A stretch of DNA of 64,000 bases from Odiellus spinosus (GCA_963920705.1 OY987232.1:18079942-18143941); one strand, 5' to 3'; positions 24,401-35,838 are shown, counted from the first letter of the stretch. Notes: a model not told the origin generated them from the letters alone. Program-made: numbers and translations.

Positions 24401-26130
24401 GTTTCATTTGTCGTCGCGTTTCATCTATCGCCGCGTTACATTTGTCGTCGCGTTTTATTTGTCATCGCGTTTCATTTGTCGTCGCGTTTCATCTGTCACC
24501 GCGTTACATTTGTCGTCGCGTTTCATTTGTCGTCGCGTTTCATTTGTCGTCGCGTTTCATTTGTCGTCGCGTTTCATTTGTCGTCGCGTTTCATTTGTCG
24601 TCGTGTTTCATTTGTCGTCGCGTTTCATTTGTCGTCGCGTTTCATTTGTCGTCGCGTTTCATCTGTCGCCGCGTTACATTTGTCGTCGCGTTTCATTTGT
24701 CGTCGCGTTTCTTTTGTCGCCGCGTTTCATTTGTCGTCGCGTTTCATTTGTCGCCGAGTTTCATTTCTCGTCGCGTTTCATTTGTCGCCGCGTTTCATTT
24801 GTCGTCGCGTTTCATTTGTCGCCGCGTTTCATTTGTCGCCGCGTTTCATTTGTCGCCGCGTTTCATTTGTGATTTTTATTATTTTTAATTATTGGCAATG
24901 TATTTTTTACTATATTTTAATAAAGAGTATAATAATTTCCTTTAAGCTAGGTTCTCTGGCTACTGAAGATAGGAATGAAAGACAGGTAATGTCAGGGGTG
25001 TAGCTATTACTATGGGCTTCCCCATCTTGTTAGCGCCTTAAATTAGGTAGGACAAAAGATGTAGCTATTCTATTATATTAAATTGTGATTTTTATTATTT
25101 TTAATTATTGACAATGTATTTTTTACTAATATATATACTAATGTATATTTTATTTATCATTTGTCGCCGCGTTTCATTTGTCGCCGCGTTTCATCTGTCG
25201 CCGCGTTTCATTTGTCGTCGCGTTTCATTTGTCGTCGCGTTTCATTTGTCGTCGCGTTTCATTTGTCGCCGCGTTTCATTTGTCGTCGCGTTTCATTTCT
25301 CGTCGCGTTTCATTTGTCGCCGCGTTTCATTTGTGATTTTTATTATTTTTAATTATTGGCAATGTATTTTTTACTATATTTTAATAAAGAGTATAATAAT
25401 TTCCTTTAAGCTAGGTTCTCTGGCTACTGAAGATAGGAATGAAAGACAGGTAATGTCAGGGGTGTAGCTATTACTATGGGCTTCCCCATCTTGTTAGCGC
25501 CTTAAATTAGGTAGGACAAAAGATGTAGCTATTCTATTATATTAAATTGTGATTTTTATTATTTTTAATTATTGACAATGTATTTTTTACTAATATAATT
25601 ACTAATGTATATTTTACTTCTATTTGTGGACGCGTTTTACTTTCGCCGCGATTCATTTGTCGCCGCGTTTCATTTGTCGTTGCGTTTCATTTGTCGTTGC
25701 GTTTCATTTGTCGCCGCGTTTCATTTGTCGCCGCGTTTCATCTGTCGCCGCGTTTCATTTGTCGTCGCGTTTCATTTGTCGTCGCGTTTCATTTGTCGCC
25801 GCGTTTTATTTGTCATCGCGTTTCATTTGTCGTCACGTTTCATCTGTCACCGCGTTACATTTGTCGTCGCGTTTCATTTGTCGTCGCGTTTCATTTGTCG
25901 CCGAGTTTCATTTCTTGTTGCGTTTCATTTGTCGCCGCGTTTCATTTGTCGTCGCGTTTCATTTGTCGCCGCGTTTCATTTGTCGCCGCGTTTCATTTGT
26001 GATTTTTATTATTTTTAATTATTGGCAATGTATTTTTTACTATATTTTAATAAAGAGTATAATAATTTCCTTTAAGCTAGGTTCTCTGGCTACTGAAGAT
26101 AGGAATGAAAGACAGGTAATGTCAGGGGAA
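15491..26130. repeat. Higher-order array: 17-bp monomer blocks with ~290-bp spacers
   Basis: Fifteen blocks of the 17-bp monomer CGCCGCGTTTCATTTGT (C/T, T/C and A variants) alternate with a conserved spacer of about 290 bp. Blocks start near 15584, 16020, 16735, 17487, 18507, 19306, 20124, 20891, 21540, 22275, 23076, 23727, 24274, 25157 and 25624. They hold roughly 8 to 43 monomers each. A variant pair (GAGTTTCATTTCTCGTCGCG) sits about 100 bp before the right end of most blocks, so whole block-plus-spacer units were amplified. Each spacer carries AATAAAGAG, GGTTCTCTGGCTACTGAAG and GGGCTTCCCCATCTTGTTAG. A direct repeat of about 45 bp (TGATTTTTATTATTTTTAAT...) opens the spacer and recurs before the next block. 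Because 17 is not divisible by 3 and the monomer lacks stops, all three plus frames stay open; those ORFs are by-products. Confidence 0.97.
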
Positions 26131-26138
26131 GTTGGTAA

Positions 26139-26517
26139 TGTCCTCCCAACTTCATGGCCACTTCGCTCGATTAATAAAGGATTTCGATACTACCTTTTTG
26201 GAGTGAATGCAAATGAGCCTTATGGTGTGATATCGTTTAGGGAAATGAAACGCAATATTAATTTATTTTATAATTAAAAATATCAAAATGGTTAAACTTA
26301 ATCTAATTAATAATTCAGTTGAAAAATCAATTTAAAATTCGAGATAGTTTAGAAGATATTTAAGAAGTTGTCCAAAAATTTTGTGAAATTTGACCGTTTA
26401 ATACCAGCTTGAGTTGGCAACACGCGCTTAGCTGTTTTCCATATATCATTTAGTCCAAAAAGCAAAGGTATAACGGGCAGTATAGGCTAAGGCTTTCTGC
26501 AAACTTGGGGTGGATTG
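26139..26517. repeat. Right direct repeat flanking the 17-bp array
   Basis: Same-orientation partner of 15110-15490, ending in the same TTGGGGTGGATT. The last spacer copy of the array changes into this repeat just after AGGTAATGTCAGGGG. Confidence 0.8.
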
Positions 26518-26802
26518 AAGAATCTAAATAAAGGTACGTTTACACGGGCATCCAAGATAGAAATGATATAAGATTTAAAGCTGAGGCGGATTGATACAAA
26601 ATGTTAAACCTCTTAAGAAAAATGATAGTGGTGAAAACTCTCCTTGAACAAAAGTACAGTAGGTTTCCCGTGTTTAAAAAACAACAATTTTGAAGAAAAA
26701 ATGGATATCTGATGTTGGAAAAAAAAATAGGCTTCAGTTTTCTCCAATATAAAACCAAGAAACATTTCCGATTATTTTCATAATCGAAATAAGCCATGTA
26801 CA

Positions 26803-27334
26803 GTGAACTTCGAGACCACGAGACGAGACGAACGAGAGGAGACGAGGCCAGACCAGACGAAAGAGAGCTATAATGACTTAAGAGAGATAATCAACCAGCA
26901 TAGAATGTTATCACCATTTGAAGTCAACAGAGCAGCGACACGGCTTTCATTTATCACCAGAAAGAGACGGCCCGGCTACGAAGAATTGAAACGTGCAAGC
27001 AGTTAGTGTTTTCGGACTCGACATATGAGATACCTACAGTCAGTAAAAGCTCGGCAGTTCTTCATACGGCTTCGTAATTGTAAACATAAAAGGAGCTATT
27101 CAAATATAAGTACTAACGGTATGGAAATTAGTCTACTTTCAGTCTTTTAAGATATTTTTTATCATAGGAGTGGAAGCTAACGTCTTGTTACCGGTTTGGA
27201 AAATAACCTCTCGACCAGCTCAATCCTTGGATTCTTCCAATGACTGGGATCACTTGTATGATGAAAATATCAGTAATGGTCCTCTATTAGCACGTCAAAT
27301 CAAGAATTTCAGACGAAAATTGTACCGGAAGTAA
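26803..27334 (+). CDS. Candidate two-exon gene fragment, weak
   Basis: Exon a (26803-26992) is open and charged (NFETTRRDEREETRPDQTKE, then REIINQHRMLSPFEVNRAAT). It would splice at AAAC|GTGCAA, a poor donor. Exon b follows the acceptor ATCATAG (27166-27167) and reads from 27168 to the stop at 27332-27334, including VEANVLLPVWKITSRPAQSL. The phases agree (one base plus two). An AATAAA lies downstream near 27579. No start codon was found for exon a, and an upstream exon would be needed. No known domain is recognised. It may be a real small gene, a degraded one, or chance. Confidence 0.25.
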
Positions 27335-28135
27335 TTATCAATCATCTACCGACAATGGGTTGTAAATGGAACATTCAGTCTTCAATATTCCTTGGTTTGT
27401 CCAAGAGGAACTTGCTACCATATCTTCGTCGTTTTCATTCCTTGTCTTCCTTGCCATCCCAGACTAAATTCTTCGTCTTTATCAAATCAGTGGATTACCA
27501 AAGATAATCACACAGTACAGCCTATACTCAAGTGTTAATTTATATTACAAGAACTTGTATTTTACATATTTTTTTAGAAAATAAACATTTCATTTGGTGT
27601 GTCTATTAAGAAATCTAGGCCTGCCGCATATAATTATGGGTAACGCAGCACATTTCATTTGGTGTGGATATTAAGAAGTCTACGACCTGCCGCGTATAAT
27701 TATGGGTAATGCAGGACACTCTTTTGCATTCTCTGAATCCTTGAGGTTAAGGGAAAAAACTTGTACTCCGTAACATAAATGGGAAATCGAGAAGTGTGAT
27801 TGAAATGGACGCTGTTTCTTCTACTCTTCCAATACTCTACATTTCTTTTCATCTTTTATTTTAGGTAAGGTTAGGTTAGGTTATGTTACCTTAACGTAGG
27901 GGTCGGGGAGGTTATATTTTGGTTTCCCAACTTGTCATTCTTAGAATCGTCTATTCAGTAATACGAAAGAGGAAAAAAAACTACTCGAAAGAAAGTCAAG
28001 TGTTTCTTAACGTTTCGTTCACGCTTAACTTAACAAAAAAAGCTCTAACCGGTATAATAAGAACTTTACTTATACAGTATCAATATAACCTAACTCACAA
28101 AAACGTCATTTCTACTATCAAAAGTCAACCACATC
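27335..28135. other. Non-coding, includes a 66-bp tandem duplication and GGTTA repeats
   Basis: 27587-27718 holds two imperfect copies of a ~66-bp unit (ACATTTCATTTGGTGTG...CCTGCCGC...ATAATTATGGGTAA). 27864-27890 is a short GGTTA-type run (AGGTTAGGTTAGGTTATGTT). No convincing gene; the 81-codon ORF at 27919 has no supporting context. Confidence 0.5.
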
Positions 28136-28335
28136 ATTCCATTAAAGTAAACAACGTACCGTAGCTTAATACTATCAGAAAAAGTACAGCTTTATTTATT
28201 ATCCAATCATTTAAAAATAGACAAAAAAGTCATCACCCCTGTCTTGCTCCAGTGATTTGGACTCTTCCTCGATATTTTGAATCACGAGAGAGGGGGACGG
28301 AATTAAGGCGGGCCACGCTTGGCAATCTATATTGA
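28136..28335. mobile_element. Left half of the GTAGCTTAATACTATC inverted-repeat family
   Basis: It begins CCATTAAAGTAAACAACG and continues CCGTAGCTTAATACTATCAG, matching the left end of the full copy at 40452-40772. It includes the shared CACCCCTGTCTTGCTC and GGCGGGCC segments. A 7-bp-TSD MITE (28336-28673) interrupts it; the right half is not found beyond. Confidence 0.65.
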
Positions 28336-28673
28336 CAGAAGCCGATGAAAGGCTCCTTTGAAGTCTACTACTCTAATGTTCGATATAGCGCTCCTCTCTG
28401 TATGAGTAAAATTCCCAATTTTACGAGATCGGAGGGGTCCTACTTCATACCCCCCTGTCTACGGAAAATTGGAAATTCTCTCTCTCCACAAACGACGACG
28501 TTTTTTTGACGAACTCCGAGGCTGCTAGAGATATTCGCTCGACGAACTCCCGCTCCGAAAATATCTACCGTTAGGAGGCGTACGAATCGCGCTTTTTGAA
28601 ACTAACCCATACAGAGAGGGATAGACAAGACCTGGGAGTAATAGACTTCAAAGGAGGGTTTCATCGGCTTCTG
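28336..28673. mobile_element. MITE of the 7-bp-TSD family, copy 4
   Basis: Both ends are present, though the left arm reads GAAAGGCTCC where others read GAAACCCTCC. Flanks ATATTGA and ATATCGA form a 7-bp direct repeat with one mismatch, so this copy is probably older. Confidence 0.88.
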
Positions 28674-28798
28674 ATATCGACTATATTTTTTACACAAATT
28701 TATTCTTACAAGGATAGTTTACTGAGAATAGATAAAATGAAATAAAAACTCCCTTGATAATATTTTTAATTTCTCGTGATTAAATTCGCGATATTGGA

Positions 28799-29208
28799 CA
28801 GGGTTCGTACAAAATTTTAGAAGTTAATTTCCCAGACATTTCCAGGTTTTCCCTGACCATTTCTAAATAATTTCCCTGACCAATTTTAATACTTTTTTCA
28901 CGAATATATTCTTACGAGCTTGAGCTGTTGGCAATTCCCACATTTTATTTGACATCGGGGTCAGCTGATAGTTTACTCGGAATATGATAAACAATTTGAA
29001 TCTTTAGGCAAATAATTTCAGTTTATAATAATTACGTTACAACTGATTGGTCAACCAATCATAAACAGTTCCTTGACACGTACCAAAATATTTATTTTCT
29101 CTGACCTTTGGGGCCACTTTTCAAATTCCCTGACTTTTCCCTGACCTTTGGGGCCAACTTCCAAATTCCCTGGCTTTTCCAGGTTTACCAGGTCGTGTAC
29201 GAACCCTG
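28799..29208. mobile_element. hAT-like MITE with 5-bp TSD
   Basis: The left end is CAGGGTTCGTACA and the right end its complement TGTACGAACCCTG. Inside are several TTCCCTGACC / CCTTTGGGGCCA motifs. An exact 5-bp direct repeat TTGGA flanks it (28794-28798, 29209-29213). CAGGG termini with a 5-bp duplication fit the hAT5 group known from animals. No transposase. Confidence 0.75.
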
Positions 29209-29213
29209 TTGGA

Positions 29214-30474
29214 GGGCCATTAATTCGCCAAGGCCCGAGTTCGGAATTAAGTCAGGTTTGCTTTAAGATGTTTGATAACTGACATTGGAGATACGACTTA
29301 TTTGCTTTGAATTACAATGGAATCGCGGTAAACTTATATTGGTTTGGAACTTTTCAGTTGTGTTTGCTTACTGTCCGAAATGGCGGGAAAAAATAAAGAA
29401 ATATACCTTCTGGGAATGTTTTCTATTACGTCCAAATAAGCCTTTTTAAAGTGACGAACCTCCCACTCGTGATAACAAGCTAGAAAATTTAATTTCCTAC
29501 CACTCAATTTGAAGAAAAAGTCCAATTTACGTTGGAATTAGTAAAAACAAAAGTCTTATCTTTTAAAATAGGAAGAAATAAGTCTAAAATATAATGATAA
29601 AATAGGAAAATAATTAATTAAAAGTAGGAACCATGTTTATTATCGCGTCACAACTCTCGCCACCGGTTTAAACAAGGTATTAATACGATCCAATTGCTTA
29701 AATAGTATGGAATTTTACAGACTATTTTAACTGGAAAATGTACGGTTAAGCTAAAATAATCTTATCCAGCCACGGCTGACAGTATGATTTAGAACTTTAC
29801 CCTTAACTAGAGATTTTGAGTAGAAATATAGGAGATTATAGGAATTGACATTAAATTATAGGAAAAAATAGGAAATATAGGAAAAGTGGTCACCCTGAAA
29901 TAGTAAACTCTGCGGAGAAATTCATTCCGGAGTTCGGTACAATTTTGATAAAAATAATTCTAGTTTCCAATAAATCAAAATAAAAAATGTCTAATTTATA
30001 CAAATTTTCTCTCTCAAATATTTTTACGTATAAGAAAAAACAGCTGCTGTTCATTTCATAGTCATTCAACAAGACAGAGATTAATTTGTCTATAACATAA
30101 CCGAATAATTGTCGAAAATGCAATTTATTTCCAAGTGCTCATAATTAAATGTCATTTAACTAGATTTGTATAACTATAATTTGTCGAAATATATTAAATG
30201 ATAAATAACTCTAATAAACTATTTTATATGAAAAGTGTTGGAATTCTTTGTTAAAATTATGTCATTTAAAGGATTATTAATTTGGGAAAATCATTTTTCA
30301 TCCAACAGAATTAAAACACCTTGGAGGAATTATGGAAAGGTGTAGCCGACTACCTGTTTCAATGTCAGACTGCGTAACCATTATTTTACAAATTAAAACA
30401 ATCTAATTGGGTAGAGAACAGGCGATAGTTTTTAATTGTTAGTTTAAAAAAAATTAACATAAAAAACTATCCAA
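29214..30474. other. Non-coding, no gene recognised
   Basis: AT-rich sequence with short ORFs on the minus strand (29334-29525, 29890-30123) that lack splice, promoter or domain support. Confidence 0.4.
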
Positions 30475-30757
30475 TAGTCCTGGTTGATTTGCCGGAAATG
30501 GGCCCTTGTCTCATAGCCGCGCCGCCATCTTTTTGTAGTAACAGGTTGCCAGACTATTTATAATTTTATTTTCCACAAACCAAATTCAAGTTGTTAGTCC
30601 AACGCCTCCTATATGATAAAATGTAGGAGGCGTTGGTTAGTCTGTCGCTATTTTCACACTACAAAAAGATGGCGGACGATCACGTGACAAAAGTTTTCCC
30701 CGCCAAAATTTTCGCGAGGGTCTCTAGACTTCCGGTTTTGGAAATCGACCAGGACTA
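30475..30757. mobile_element. TA-type MITE, copy A
   Basis: Terminal inverted repeats TAGTCCTGGTTGATTT / AAATCGACCAGGACTA (one mismatch). An inner inverted pair CCGCCATCTTTTTGTAGT / ACTACAAAAAGATGGCGG and a central palindrome (CCAACGCCTCCTA...TAGGAGGCGTTGG) follow. The second copy is at 44638-44921, where TA flanks both sides. Here the left flank is AA, so the target duplication is decayed. TA duplication would fit Tc1/mariner-type transposition. Confidence 0.75.
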
Positions 30758-32340
30758 TATCTTTTGTACTTTTGGATTGAGTTTCTTTGAAAATCTTCAA
30801 CCCAAAAATTAAGATATTAGCTTATCCAATTAAAGGTACAGACCGGGATAAAAAAAAGTGTGTCTTAAATTATAGAGCGTATATTAAAACGACTAATATC
30901 ATATCGCAAAAAATTTAATAGTTAGTAGATATTAAGATATTAGCGTTTATTATAAGCAAAAAGTGATCTCTAGTGAACGCCATTTTAGTTTTTTCATACC
31001 CTTTCGATGCCTGCTGAGGATCGGCTTCGCCGATTGGTTTATTTCTCACCTAAAGTCACTTGACTCAAGCTGAAAATAAATGTGGGTATATTACTATAAG
31101 CGCGCTCAATTTCTTTAGAGTCAAATAAGATATGCCGGGCCGAAACATAGGCTACTTCCGAAGGATCCCGCGCGCGAACACTAACCCGAAGGTCGGTCGG
31201 CCAGCTGAGCTAGTAGTAGTCAGTACTAGGTATTAACCGAGTCTTAAGTTGATTTGAAGAATTAGAAGGTAAGAACTAAACTGCATTCATTAATTATACA
31301 ATTAGGCATGTTTTCGTAGAAAGTTAGAAATCACAAAATTACGGGTCTTCTTACGAAGTTACGAACAGACGATCCGACTGCCGCCGACTCGAATGGCCTT
31401 CGTTTCGCGAATCTTTATTGGGTCACTTAAAGGCCAATCATTGAAGCGGATCCTTATTTTTAAAACTCGAAATGCCGGGAAGCAAATATGGCGTTCTTCT
31501 AGGAACGTAAATTTCGGTTTTAAAATGATATTTATAAATTAACCAAGACTTAAATCACTATAATGTGTTTTGATTTGTAGGTTTTTAAGCATGCTCTTTC
31601 CAATGGAAGTACTTTTAAAGTTGGGTTGCCTTTCCCTTTAAGGGAAGTCTTCTAATTTTGTCAAACATGAAGTAATTTGGACAATTAAAACATAAATGGT
31701 TTAAAATATACCAAATAAAATGAATCCAACAAAATTAGACCAAAATTAAAAATGCATTTCATAGAATTTTGTAATTTTGAATATTTTCTTTTGGTATTTT
31801 GATCAAATTATGTTGAAATTTTCCAAATTTGGAACATTTTTGACCAAATTAAAAGGTTTTTCCTGATTAAAATTAGACCAAATAAAATGATTTCTACAAA
31901 ATTAGACCAAATAAAATAAATTCTACAAAATTAGACGAAAATTAAAAATGCATTTCCTAGAATTTTTGTTGAATTTGGATTATTTGATAGAATTTTGTTG
32001 AAATTTTCCTAATTTGGAGCATTTTTGACCAAATTAAAAGGTTTTTCTTGATTGGGTAAACAAATATCTTTCGTTATTCAATGATAGCAAACTGATATTA
32101 AAAGCAAAACAGACGTTTTTTTCAATTTCTTGGAGAGAGATTTTAATTTGTCTATAGCAGTAACACCTTGGCTTTATTCCTATCTCTAAATCACTGGATG
32201 TCATCTAAATCATAATAGATAATGAATAGCCTGACGTTTTTATACAAACTCGAACAGTCTAGGAATTGACTGTGTATTGTTAGAATGATAAACTGCTTAC
32301 TAAAATGACATTCGAAGGACTCCGAAGAATTTCAAAATCA
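30758..32340. other. Non-coding; GC-rich patch with a possible leader exon near 31140-31268
   Basis: 31090-31270 is unusually CpG-rich (CCGGGCCGAAAC, CCCGCGCGCGAAC, GGTCGGTCGGCC) and ends in a good donor, AGAAG|GTAAGAAC (GT at 31269). It could be a promoter with a non-coding first exon, but no acceptor or downstream coding exon can be tied to it. 31670-32060 holds diverged repeats around AAATTAGACCAAAATTAAAA. Confidence 0.35.
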
Positions 32341-32350
32341 TATATAAAGG
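32341..32350 (+). promoter_or_regulatory. TATA box of the first 8-cysteine gene
   Basis: TATATAAAGG lies 92 bp before the ATG at 32433. Transcription would start near 32370, giving a leader of about 60 nt without an intron. Confidence 0.6.
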
Positions 32351-32432
32351 ATTTTAGTTGGTGAGAAAATTACAATTTCCAGACAAGAACTACTCTGAAC
32401 TACAGTAACAGCAACTAAAAGTAATTTTCAAA

Positions 32433-34989
32433 ATGATAGCGGTCTTAGCTATAGTTTTATTCGCTATCGCGACCATCGGAGGAGCTGAGGAAAAAACAAA
32501 GGGCTGCCCTTCCAAGGCAGTTTCATTTGCAAAGTATTTCTTGGAAACGCACAATAGTAAGCAAAACTTTAATTATATCCATGTTTTTCCTTTTTTTTCC
32601 TTTAAAGGGAGAATGCAACCTAATTACAAGTGATTTTTTATCGATTCCTTATCGTTTAAATAGGCCTAATCCATCGATAAAAAGTTTACAATACAATTAT
32701 TAAACTAGAAATAAATTTAAAACTTACCCGGAAAATAGGCTTAGCGGGATTCATGGAGATCAGCTGAATCGCGTCCGTGTCAGGTCTAGCGACCAATGAG
32801 CGAAGGTCCGTCGTTCACGCCAGATCTCCACGAGACTTACGTCGCGCGCGATTGGTCGCTAGACCTTACACGCGAGGAAATCAGGAGCTCCATGAATCCC
32901 ACTAAGCCTATTTTCAGGATAAGTTTTAAATTTATTTCTAGTTTAATATTTGTTTGTAAATATTTTCAGTAATGGATTAGGCCTATTTTAACAATAAGGA
33001 ATCGATAAAAAAATCACTTGTTGTTAGGTTGCATTCTCCCTTTAAAGTAGATTGAAAAAATTCTATTGCCAATGGCAATTTTGGCTTCTTTAGACTATTT
33101 GCTCAATACTATTATTGACTTGTTTTTCTTTTTTTTTTTTCCTTTTTTTTAAACAGGAAGTTATTCATCCGTAGAGTGTTTCCAAGAAATTGTTGGTTGC
33201 GTTGGATTTGACGTTCAGGTACTATATTTAAATACATAGCTTCAAGTTTCCATATAACGTTTCCAAATATTGTGAAAAAATTATCCCAATTAATGCAATT
33301 TTGGTTTTTAATAGACACCATTAAAATGGTGCGCCAAGGAACTTAATCTGCCCAAACTAACCGATCCAGAATGGACTGTCAACTTTTTGAAAAACTATAC
33401 AAACGACAAAGACGTAAGATATTTATACTTTCGGGTTAAATTTTGAAACCATAGTGATGTAAATATTGAAATATGTTAATTAGAAGCGTAGTTTTAACCA
33501 AGAACTGTCTAGTAGAAGGACCAGAAAAGTATTGGGGATCCAATGATAGCTGTTCAATCGGATATTTTAATTTAGGATTCATTTTTTTGCGAATAAACAT
33601 TTAGATCATGATTTTTGGCATTTTTCAGAATGTTCTTCAAGCTACTTGTTGCGTTAAAACTAAAGAAGCTCTAGTAAACTTGAAAACTTTCGCTTATCTT
33701 CGCAAGAAAATCGATGTAACTATCTTCTTGTTCTGAAACTTATAGTTAAACAGTCGCCTAAAAATTGCTTTGGCCCAATTACCCTTACCTAAAATTGCCT
33801 TGCCTTAACAATAACCTTATCTAAAATTGCCTTGCATTAACACAACCTTATCTAAAGTTACCTTGCATTAACGCAACCTTATCTAAAATTCCCTTGCATT
33901 AACACAACCTTATCTAAAATTCCCTTGCATTAACACAACCTTATCTAAAATTGCCTTGCATTAACACAGCATTATCTAAAATTGCCTTGAATTAACACAA
34001 CCTAATCTAAAATTGCCTTTCCTTAACAATAACCTTATCTAAAATTGCCTTGCATTAACACAACCTTATCTAAAATTCCCTTGCATTAACACAGCCTTAT
34101 CTAAAATTCCCTTGCATTAACACAACCTTATCTAAAATTCCCTTGCCTTAACAATAACCTTATCTAAAATTGCCTTGCATTAACACAACCTTATCTAAAA
34201 TTGCCTTGCATTAACACAACCTTATCTAAAATTGCCTTGCCTTAACACAACCTTATCTAAAATTCCCTTGCCTTAACAATAACCTTATCTAAAATTGCCT
34301 TGCATTAACACAACCTTATCTAAAATTGCCTTGCATTAACACAACCTTATCTAAAATTGCCTTGCCTTAACACAACCTTATCTAAAATTCCTTTGCATTA
34401 ACACAACCTTATCTAAAATTCCCTTGCATTAACACAGCCTTATCTAAAATTCCCTTGCCTTAACAATAACCTTATCTAAAATTGCCTTGCATTAACACAA
34501 CCTTATCTAAAATTGCCTTGCATTAACACAACCTTATCTAAAATTGCCTTGCCTTAACACAACCTTATCTAAAATTCCCTTGCCTTAACAATAACCTTAT
34601 CTAAAATTGCCTTGCATTAACACAACCTTATCTAAAATTGCCTTGCATTAACACAACCTTATCTAAAATTGCCTTGCCTTAACACAACCTTATCTAAAAT
34701 TCCTTTGCATTAACACAACCTTATCTAAAATTGCCTTGCATTAACACAACCTTATCTAAAATTCCTTTGCATTAACACAATCTTATCTAAAATTGCCTTG
34801 CATTAACACAACCTTATCTAAAATTCCCTTGCATTAACACAACCTTATCTAAAATTCCCTTGCATTAACACAACCTTATCTAATATTCCCTTGCTACAAT
34901 TATAATTGTAATAAAGCCTGAATATATATATTTTTTTTATTTCTTAGGAATGCGCCGCAAAACTGACTTGCCAACAATCAGCTAAATAA
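32433..34989 (+). CDS. Small secreted 8-cysteine protein, 137 aa, five exons
   Basis: Hand-read exons: 32433-32556, 33157-33218, 33315-33413, 33629-33715, 34948-34989. All introns are GT-AG, and together they give 414 nt with phases 1,0,0,0. The product starts with a signal peptide (MIAVLAIVLFAIATIGGA). The mature part carries eight cysteines at 25, 49, 56, 68, 102, 103, 126 and 132, enough for four disulfides, so an extracellular role is inferred. Segments include ECFQEIVGC, WCAKELNLPKLTDPEW, ATCCVKTKEALVNLKTF and ECAAKLTC. No named family was recognised. The exon model is supported by the neighbour at 36798, which has exons 2 and 3 of exactly the same length (62 and 99 nt), the same phases and the same spacing of the first four cysteines. 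Intron 1 holds a TTAA palindromic element and intron 4 a 31-bp satellite. A TATA box is at 32341 and AATAAA at 35045. Confidence 0.78.
32602..33045. mobile_element. Complete TTAA palindromic element in intron 1
   Basis: The element is 32606-33041 (436 bp), from AGGGAGAATGCAACCTAA to TTAGGTTGCATTCTCCCT, flanked by exact TTAA on both sides (32602-32605, 33042-33045). The arms are long inverted repeats around a short centre rich in CGCG. TTAA duplication is known for piggyBac and Kolobok transposons; no transposase is here to decide. This is the best reference copy in the window. Confidence 0.9.
33781..34892. repeat. 31-bp satellite inside intron 4
   Basis: About 36 copies of a 31-bp unit that reads AACCTTATCTAAAATTGCC followed by TTGCATTAACAC. 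CCCTT/GCCTT and TTGCCTTAACAATAACC variants recur in blocks, so groups of 4-6 monomers were duplicated. It lies wholly between the exon 4 donor and exon 5 acceptor and expands the intron to 1.2 kb. Confidence 0.95.
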
Positions 34990-35050
34990 AGTTAATTATA
35001 TTTCAAGACAATCCATTTGTAACTTGGGTTTGAATAATAATTAAAATAAA

Positions 35051-35542
35051 TATATTATTGCAAACTTCGTTCCAATTAATGTTAAATTTTGCCGCTATGA
35101 TATCAATGCTAAAATAGAAGTTATTTATTTTTTGACAGCATATTTAATAAGTTGGCACATAATTTGTTTTTGCGCATCGACCTTGAAAGCCCGGATGATT
35201 CAAATTAATATTTTTTTAGTCTGTATATCAATCTCAAGGTGGATTTACAATTCTGGGCCAAACCTTGCCAAACCTTTATTGAAAAAAAGGTGCCTAAGAA
35301 ACATGATCAATAAAAAACTATTATTTCCTCTTAAACCTCCCTTTAGTAGAAAATATAATTATTAAAATAATCTAACGTCAAAATTAATGGCCCGAGGATA
35401 TGCGATGAGGAAATTTATTTAAAAAATTCAAAGTTTTTTCCCCGTTTAAAATTAAAATGATCATGTCAAAATTTAAACTTTTAAAAAATTGATTATTGTA
35501 CACGCAATAATGATAGATAATTTTGGTCCAATGAGTTGTGTT
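35051..35542. other. Intergenic, no gene recognised
   Basis: AT-rich sequence downstream of the first 8-cysteine gene. A 77-codon ORF (35132-35365) is low-complexity and unsupported. Confidence 0.4.
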
Positions 35543-35838
35543 TTAAAGGTAGAATGCCACCTAACAAAAAGTGATTTATCCGCCATTAAAAGAAATTTAC
35601 AGACAAATATTAAACTAGAAATAAATTTAAAACTTACCCAAAAAAAATAGGCTTAGCAAGATTCATGGAGATTTTGAATTTCTACGCATTGAAGGGTCAG
35701 CGACCTTAAGATCTCGCCTTCAAGATAGGCCTTGGTCGCTGACCCTTCAATACGAAGAAATTCAGCTAATCTCCATGAATCCTGCTAAGCCTATTTTCAG
35801 GGTAAGTTTTAAATTTATTTCTAGTTTAATATTTGTTT
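35543..35838. mobile_element. TTAA palindromic element, right end truncated
   Basis: TTAA (35543-35546), then AGGTAGAATGCCACCTAAC and both central arms (ATAGGCTTAGCAAGATTCAT / complement near 35780). It stops after TAGTTTAATATTTGTTTG, before the outer right end. Confidence 0.75.

Noticed and set aside
15584..26001. CRISPR-like array
   Set aside because: The repeats are contiguous 17-mers without unique spacers, the inter-block spacers are identical to each other, and the genome is eukaryotic.
15487..26277. Dozens of plus-strand ORFs with RRVSFVVAFHLS-type repeats
   Set aside because: The 17-bp monomer has no stop in any plus frame, so all three frames are open and encode the same residues shifted. 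This is an artefact of the satellite.
15110..26517. LTR retrotransposon with the array as its interior
   Set aside because: The flanking direct repeats are diverged, no primer-binding site or polypurine tract was seen, and there is no gag or pol coding.
26540..26797. 85-codon minus-strand ORF
   Set aside because: Low-complexity AT-rich translation with no start context, splice sites or neighbours on that strand.
27864..27890. Telomere-like GGTTA run as an interstitial telomere
   Set aside because: Only about four imperfect units; such short runs are scattered in invertebrate genomes and do not show a telomere origin.
33781..34892. CRISPR-like 31-bp repeats
   Set aside because: Direct tandem repeats with no spacers, inside a eukaryotic intron.
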